A stretch of DNA of 64,000 nucleotides, taken from assembly GCA_030142905.1 (NCBI GenBank), contig JASJOG010000006.1, positions 1,087,501 through 1,151,500 on the forward strand, in the 5' to 3' direction. The notes beneath the pieces are model-generated. The model was not told the DNA's origin. It made no database searches and saw only the letters and a list, made by a program, of their open reading frames with translations. Shown here one piece after another: positions 27,801 through 36,800 of the stretch (positions within the stretch are counted from its first letter, which is position 1; each line of letters begins with the position of its first letter). The position numbers and the translations under genes were made by a program. This DNA is from Heliopora coerulea. Taxonomy: Eukaryota; Cnidaria; Anthozoa; Scleralcyonacea; Helioporidae.

Positions 27801-30800
27801 TGTTTATCGGTTATTTTGAAGTTTCGGTAAATTTTAACGTAGAAAATCGAAGGGAGAAGATCATAATTCTAATTAGTGTTCTCTATTCGATTTACAGAAT
27901 ACTAATTAGGAGCCAAAGTCTGTGTTTTCTTCGTGAATTATTAATGAATTTTTTAAGTTACCTTCATATGTTGTGCATCGGGATTCAGTTTTTGACGTCG
28001 GTTGAGGGCCTCTCGAGCCAGTCTCACCCAACGGTTCCTCACTTCATTATCTGACAAATCCCAAGCACGTGCCATGACTTCTTTTCTTGTTTGTTCGGCC
28101 ATTGTTAGAACTTTTCTCCTCAAGTTCATTTTTTTTCGGAAACGAGCTGTGGATTCCCCTTGGTGCATTCGAGGCACTGTTAGGATTTGTTGTATTTTGG
28201 AGCGATATTGAGGCTCGGCGTAACCACCAAGTACTAACATATTGGATATGGTGTGACTTAAGTTGTAGGCACCCTCGTTCTCACTCCCAAGTAACACCAA
28301 ACCTACAATGGAATGATCATGTGATGCAAATAAAAAAAATTTAAATTGATCAAAGTTTGCACGAAAATGAAATTTTATGAAGTAATTTAAAGAACACATT
28401 AGCCGCAGCTAGTAAGCTAGGTCTCAGAACTATGCCTCGTCAACGTCATAAATTAGTGGAAGGAAAACTTCCATGAAGGTAAATTTATATGGAGTTTCCA
28501 CAATGTACGATAAAGACGTGAATTCATGTCAAAAAGAGGGATGTGGCTGGGGAAAAAATTACTAAGGAATTCGGTGTAATTCGTCCGAAACGGGGCAAGA
28601 GGGTTCAGAAATAACCACCGTTCTTGGAGACAGATACTAGTATGAACACGATTTTATCGGTTGCAAATCATGCTCTTTACTCGATTCCTTGAAGATCTGT
28701 GGGCACTAAGTGACAAGAGTTAGAAATTCTGACAAAGAGAATTTGGGGGTGTTTATATGGAGGCGAACCAGCCCTCTTGATGGGGGCTAGCCCTAGTAAG
28801 AGGGCTGAATTTCGCCTCGCTTTTACATGGGAATTTACTGGTCCTTCTAGCAGGGCTGGATCTAGCACGCATGCGTAAGAGGAAGGCAGCCCTCCTTTGA
28901 GTGTTTACATGGAAAAATTTCAGCTCTCCTAAGCAAGATCTCGGGTAGTGAATAGCGAGATCTCGCTTAGGAGGGCTGACCCTTCTCTCATGTAGACGAA
29001 AACAAATTTTACAAGGGAATTCACAGGGAGGCGACATCCCGACAAAAAGAGCGTGCCCTATCAGGAGGGCTGGCTCACTTCCATGTAAACACCACTTTAG
29101 AAAAAGTTTTAGTTATTCAAATGCCAAGGTCTTGAATAAACAATCCTTAAAACTGGAAACCAATCGTGTATCTCGTGTAATACGTCAACATAATATTTTT
29201 ATCTTTTTTTAATATTTTAATTGACTTTAACAATTTTAGTACTGTTTTTAACTTCTAATACTGTACTTTAGTCTATTCTTTGATATAAATATGTAAAATA
29301 TAGATATATTGTTATTGAATACATACTTATACCTCAATGAAGTTGTAAACTAGTTTATTCAGGCGCATTTTCTATATTACTTTTGTTTAACACTGCCCCA
29401 TGAAAAGCAACCTTTTAATTTAAATTTTTATCATTTGGACTAGCTAGAATTGTTGATGGGTTACAATAAATAATAAAGTAATATTAAATAATAAAACAAA
29501 AAAATAAATAAAACAAAGAACTTTAGTCGTTCGATGATCCACAACATCGTCTAGTCTTAACAGACTTCAATTTTAGTTCCCGCGCCCATGCACCGTACCT
29601 GGGCAGCTAGTCTGAGCAGGGCCTAAGACAGCTTGTAATATAATGATTACTTATTAACCGAGTGCGAGGTCTGTAAGAGAAAGTATTTACCTGCAGTTTT
29701 CGTACAGATCGAGCGACGAAGGAGCGAGGTCTGTGCTGAATAAACCGACGGCAAATACTTTCCCGTACAGACCAAACAAACGAGGTTAATAAGGAATTTA
29801 TTATATGGCTTTTGGCTCCTTTCTTCATCGCTTTTAACGAAGCTTTGTGTTCGTGGGTTAGCGGCTTAGGTTTACTCGCTTGTTTTTACCTATTTCTTCG
29901 TGGTTTTTTGCATCTATTCATCTAGTTTTCTGCTTAAAATTATCGTTGAGAACGTTTAACGCCTTTTTTCGTAGTTTGTTTTTATGAAAAACATACCTGA
30001 GTCTGGCTTGTTTTTCTTCAAATCATCTAGGAAATTTTCCCTCCAAAACTAGCCGGTCTGTACGAAAAACTTCTTGCACGGCTAGGTAGCCAATCAGCGT
30101 GCGTCAATTTGCGTACAGACCAGCTAGCGAGCTCAGCCATATAATAAAGTTTCTTATGGCTTGTCCGACTTTGGTAATGCATGCGGAGTGCACCCGAATG
30201 TCTTCAGGATCAGTTACATCAACAGCTTTCTAATGGGGGAGACCTTGCAGAGAAACTGAAGGTAGGAGTATGGCTGTCCGGTCGGAGGGATTTAGCTACC
30301 ACATTTAGAAAGTTCATACGAAGTTACAAAACACTTCGTGGCAAAACTATCGCAATATTGAATGATGTAATTCTAAAGACATCTGGGGAGTCTTCATGCA
30401 ATCATGTAAAGGTAATATAAAATATATTGGTTTGGTGATATAAAATACATCGGATGGAAATTATGACCTTTAATCGAAGACCGTCTTACCATTTTCGATG
30501 CAGTATCCAAACTGTCGTAAACTTTCACATTCAATATAAGGAAGGAACGGACGTCCCCAGTTTCCACTCGGCTCCACATTCTCTTCATATTTTATCCATC
30601 TGGCTTTTTCACTCCAAAACGAACCATTTGAGCTCAACTCCAGCATTTGAATGAATACCTAAAGATTTATGTAAGGGTAGTTAGTAAATATATCATCCAC
30701 TGCCTCATTAATTTCCCAAATAACCAACCTATTGCAAAATGTCCACTGCTTACTCAGCGGTGTAGGAATACTTTCAAAGGTGAGCCAGTGTACTTGCTTA

Positions 30801-33800
30801 GCGAAATTTCCTCACGACATACGAAAATATCCCTCCCAGTTCGAATCCCGCTCAAGTCAAATTAAAATTTTTGAGTTGATGTCTTAGTGTACCCTCGTTC
30901 TTCTATCCAGTTCTAACATGCAGAGTGGGCAACATAAAACCTGCAGTTCGGTTGCAGAGTCTTTAACAGTAACTTCCATTCAAGTGCAGAGCAGTTCGGC
31001 TTAATAATGGGCTCTACAAATTATATATCTTAAATGAATAAAAGGTTCGCAAGAAGTAAAATTACATCACTGCAATCACAATCCATTGGTCCATGTGGGT
31101 CTGGTGCAAGTTTTCTTGTACTTTTTTCCAGTATTTTGCCAATCTTTACTGAGACATCTTGGGAGGATGCTTCATCGTTTGCTTCCACAGTTACTTCTGG
31201 AATATCTACAATGAATCATATAATTAAACACTGCAATAAAATTCTGAAGAGTCAAAGTGGAAAGGAATATGGTAAATAATAAACTTGTTGGGTATTCAAA
31301 TGACATACATTACGATGGCCAGTTCCAGAGTTGTAAAAACCCAAGAAACTTAAACTTTCAATTTAATTTTAGGGTGGATTTGTAAGTTAAAAGGTGAACC
31401 TAAGGGGCTCTTCATTGGATCTAAAACAGACTCAACAAGATATGATTATGCGCCTTATTCTTCTAGCTTGGATTTAGCGAATAAGCACTCAAGATGTTGT
31501 GGATGATTGTACACGCATGCACCCATATATGTCATAAATAAGAAGTGACGACAGTTAATTGCACATGTGAATAAGATTCATCTTTTTATTCATTCCAGAA
31601 GACGTAAACTTGTATTACCCATACACATTGAGTAAAAATAGGACTGAGATTTTGATTGAAAGTTAACTAGATCACAATCCCAATAAGTACTGGCATGTAA
31701 ACAGCCCAATCGCGATTACGATAAATTCGAGCTCTGTTCCTGTGGATTTTAACCATGGTTGGTTAGCTATTGTGATAAAAAAAATTGCCGTGTAAGCAGT
31801 TTTAAGAATCCTCTCCTGTTGCAGATGCATGATGTATAGTGGCGTTATTTATCAAGTGCGATTCTGTCGACTTGAAGGCCTTTGTCAGCATATTTATAAA
31901 AATAACCCAGAGTTTAAGAAATTGAAAATTGTTTAGTTCGGCACATTTTTTTAGAAAAACAAATGGCAAGTTTGAAGGGATTGACATCCATTGTAGGTAT
32001 AAAGAATCATGACTGTTTTCTTGGGTTTTCAGCGACGATGCAAATTGCAATGGAATTGTTTTGCATGTAAACACGACCTTGAAACAGGATGTTATTTGCA
32101 ATAGTTGCATGCATGGAACCCTTCAGGTATGTCATTTGCTGAGAGCGCTGGTCTATATATTTTTATAATTCATATATATATATATATATATATGTTGACA
32201 AAATTGGCGAAGGAAATATCGGGTGCCCATTATCCTCTACTTTGTAAGACCTAACCGGGACCTGTTGCGAAAATGCAACGCCGGCCTTCCGGCTGGGAAT
32301 CGACCCCGCGACGACCCCGCGAATCTAGTGCGATGCTCTGCCAACTGAGCTACGGAGGCCGTTGCCGAGAGCATGGCCACGAGTTCATTGGTAAATATAT
32401 ATATATATAACTGCAGACAGAACCGTTTCGGCCTATTTGGCCTCATCAGTGCAGTGCTGACGAGCAGGATGGAGAACCCTGCATTATATAGGCAACTCAA
32501 ATGTTCCACGTTTGTGGTACATCTAAGCCATGCTAGAGCGCTCTAACTAGAGACTAGTGTGCAGATGTACACGTTATATCTAAAAACTGAGCAAAAGTGC
32601 TTTATGTAATGTTTAAAAAACGAGCAGGAGTGCTTTATCGGATATATAACATGAGGTGGAAGCCGAGTGTATTGGGTCCGATAAAGCACGTACTGCGAGT
32701 TTTTTGAACTGCTTAAAAAACGAAACGTTTTATATGCTAATTCCTTACGTAAGTTTGGCAATTTCTGTTTTCTATGGCTAAAAATATTGAGGAAAATTTG
32801 AAGAAAAATTCAGGATAAAGTCACACGTGTCTTTATCACATACTAAAGACAAAACACGGTTATGATTTTCTTTTGTATTTTCCTCATGAATTTTTAATAA
32901 GTTTTTTAGCGGGATTTAAAACACGAGGCGATAACCGAGTGTTCTTGATCCGATAGGTCACGTACCGTGAGTTTTTTAGACGTCTTCTAAAATGCACCTC
33001 TTAATACGCTAATTCGCGAAGAAAGTTTGGAAATCTACGTTTTCTAAGCCAAAAAAATCACGTTAACTTCTTCTTCACCCATAAAATCACGTATCTTTAT
33101 CACATATAAAGGCACAACACGGTTATGATTTTTTTTTGAATTGTCCTCATGAATTATTAAGGAATTTTAGAAATTGTAATTCTGAAGAAGGGGTTGATCC
33201 TCAAAACGTAAAATAAAAGGGTTTTTGCTGTTCCTGGTAAATTTTTATATTATTGTTGGAACTTTGAAGAAGGCAGGCTCCTTGATCAACTTTCTAACTA
33301 CATATATGTATCTATGTATATGTATCTATATATATGTATCTATATATATGTATCTATATATATGTATATGTATATACATATACATATAACCAATAGCGTT
33401 AAGCAATGCCCACCACTCGAGTAGTGGTTTGAGCACTCTATTCCCTTATCAATTCATGTTCGTTCCGAGCTGCACTGATGAGCTGTGGTACAGCGAAACG
33501 TACGTCTGTAAACGTACCGTTAAAAAAAGTATGCATAGGTAAATCTGTAATTACGAATGCTTTAATCAACCTTAATACATTAGACTGGCCAACGAATGTA
33601 CCAAAAAACACAGCATATCTACACCGAATGCTGAAGTGAGAATAAAATAAAGATACAGTGGTGTTGATATGTTCATATGTTGATATGTTTTGTGTTATGT
33701 TGTTAGGAGAAAAAAATTACTATATTCTTATAACAAAGCACAAAAAAATCACCCTGATCCTTACATTATAGTTTTTCCTACCATGATCGGTCGTCGTGTA

Positions 33801-36800
33801 CGAGCCTCGATCGTAAATATAAATCTTAGTTCAAAAATCTGATTGTTAATCCTCCCCCATATTTCCTCCATTTATTCCAACTGTCACTCTTTCAAGACGG
33901 CCAGTTTTTTTGCAGGTCATTTCAAGATTCTAAACTTGGCCTTCACTTCTGCTGATCTAAGTCATTGGTGTTTGTTGCTGAGACTGTGTTTTTCCAAATG
34001 TTTATTTATAGTTGACGTAGCACATGACTTCATCATTTTTCCTGGAACACAAAAGATTGAAATGGGATGATAATTCTCTCTCTACTTCGTCATCTTTCTT
34101 ATATTCCTTCAACCATGAGTGGCAATCTCTTGAGCATATCGCCAGCGTTTGCGACCGGAGATTTCTCTGTCTTTGAACAAACCAGGACACGTTTAGGCTT
34201 TCTCTTCCAAAGATGAATTGGTTTGCAGTTAATGCTACCACAATGCTTCCAGGTCACTAAGAGTTAACTTACTTTCGTCAGCAGGCGGTTGTTTACCAGA
34301 GACTTCATCTCGGCCTTTGTTGTTATTAAGACTTCGTCAGTAAAATTCTGTTTTTTTACCAAGGCTTTAAAGCCCTTTTGCTTGAACGTACTAAATGGGC
34401 TACTTTCCGCTCCACTTGCTCCTTCTTGCGACGAATCTCCGAACATGGCATAATACATACCCATCATGTTCTTTACATGTTTGGCAATAAGAGCAGTGCG
34501 CTTAAAAAGGAGTGTGTTCTCAATTAAGACACAAATTCCTTTTCTGCATTATCTCTTTTCTCTTTTTATTTGACTGTTAATGGGACAAAAAAATCCTTTC
34601 CAATTTTGAAGAAAATATTAGCAATTTCTAGACTATCGTGTGGTAGTCCTGCCATTCTCAGTAATGCTGGTTATACTCGACACTTCTTACAGAATGCAGA
34701 ACGGTGATAAAACTTGCATGAGCACGGTCACGAGGCAGCTTAAGATCTAACATAGTTGAGGGAACTCGTCCCTTACATGGTCAACTCCTTATTGGAGGAG
34801 CGTTACTTGAAAATCCATCATCCATGATAACCAGTCTGGTCAGTTAATAATATGAGGCCAATAATAGTCGACACGAGTTACGAAAGCAGTTACTCGCAAC
34901 TCTCTTGTAAGGGTCGAGTACTTGGCAAATTTGGCAAGTGAATCTATATTTTTTACTGCAATACCACGAGTCCACAGGTTGGTTTGTCTTTGCTCTTTGA
35001 TGAGACATCTTCGTTCAGTTTCTCTAAGGCCCCGTCCACACGTAAACGACGAGTGGGTGGAGTCGTTTCCACTGAAAACGGAGACTTTCGAAAACGCCTT
35101 TGAAAGTGGAGACGTTTGAAAACGGAGATTTTTGAAAACTCTTGGTTTTCATGTGGACAGACGAAAACGGAGACTTTTGAAAACGGTGTTGGACCCAGTT
35201 CTCTAACATGAAGACCACTATCGAGATCAGTGATTTTGATTGGCCAGACATGATTTAATCAACACTCCCATCGTTTCCAGCGTGGTCGTGTGGACAGGCG
35301 AATACGAAACAAAAATGTTCATGTGGACGCAACGATTTTGATGCGTTTTCAGTTTAATAAAAACGCATAAACTTGAAAACGAATATGTGTGGACGTAGCA
35401 TGAGTCTGAACGAAAATCCTTACTTGGCCATTTTTTCCTGAGAAAGGAGATGATAGGCTGGGCCATTCATCCAACGATTTCTTGATGTGACTTCAACTGA
35501 GATCTCTAGTACTGTCATGAGCGGGGTTCAATTTCCCAGGAGAGTGACGCCAGTGACTAGTACGTTGACCGGTCGAAACGTGACGTTTGTAGTATGACTA
35601 GTGAATCCAATGAAGTACGGCTACTGTCACTCCAGAAAGTTGTCCTGGCAATGTCTGAGAGTTGTCTAACTTCATATGCCTAGTCATTTTGCATTCAGTT
35701 TGACCTTTTCAATTTCTGAAAGGTGGCCTTACTATGAAAGATGGCCTTCCAAATCTTGATTCTAATTCCTTCAAGGCTTGACAATACGATTCATAATCTT
35801 ATATGGCCGTTTTTGCAATTCCTGTCACAGATGATTGATCGCATTCGTAACGATTTCAGTCCCAGCTGCAACTCGTATATGGCTTCACTTTTGGTTTCCT
35901 GAATTTTTCTTCTCCCTTCAGCCTGACCTTGCTTGCAATTAGTTCAAATCCTGCCATAGTCGTCGCCTCGTTTCCTTGTTGTTATCACTTCAAGTTATTA
36001 AATTTGGTTTTTTCCACAAGCTGTGGGTTCTTGTCCACTGCGGACTCAAAAAAATACGTCTTTTACAACGACTTTGGTAGTTTTTAGCTTGCCTTCCTAA
36101 CTCCATTTGTTGCTATTTCTTGTGAGAATTCTGTATTATTTTGTCCTTCAAACACTATCGCTTCATCGTTTTCAACAGTGTTTCTATTTTCACCAGACTT
36201 CCTATTTTTAATAGACTTCCTTGAAATCGAGCGCTTCAAAAGGTTATGTTTTCAGTTTCTTCGCCCGTGTTTAGTGCTCCTGGCATCTTGGCGCTTAACT
36301 ATTCCAATGTTTTGTCTCTTTCAATCACAAGATTGTTGTTTAATCTTAATTTAGCAACATCTTAGGCGTTTACAACCCATTCACTTTGTCGATTTAACTT
36401 GTTCGGCTGTGTTTATAATCTTTCTTGCGGTTGATTTATGTTCCTGTTGAATTTTCCTCGCTTTTACGATATTCATGTCATTCTGTCAATATCCATCTTT
36501 GAAGGTTCAAATGTGGGGGTTTAACCGGCGACCCTCGAAATAGAATAACAATATTCTGAAGTCTCAATGTTTACAAATATCTAACTTTCTCATAAGGGCA
36601 TTCAGCGTAAAAAGTAGAGAGGGTGACTTTTGTATTGCGAAGAAGTTGAGTTGGAATCAATGTTTCAGCACGACGTTTTGCTTCGGCCAATATTATCCAA
36701 TCAACTCAAACATCTTCATCGCCCGCGCAACTCTTACATCCACTGGACATTGGCTTTCACGGTACGCCCATAACATCATTTCCGTCTCTTACTGAATTAA

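Noticed and set aside
32283..32360. Functional tRNA gene (minus strand)
   Set aside because: A and B boxes and acceptor pairing exist, but an extra GGGGTCGTC breaks the variable region and a (TA)n-bounded SINE context fits better.
34264..34467. Possible extra SLC4 exon in intron 1 of copy A
   Set aside because: It would enter and leave in phases that do not fit exon 1 (phase 1 out) and exon 2 (phase 1 in), and it has no SLC4 similarity. Exons 1 and 2 join directly in phase.
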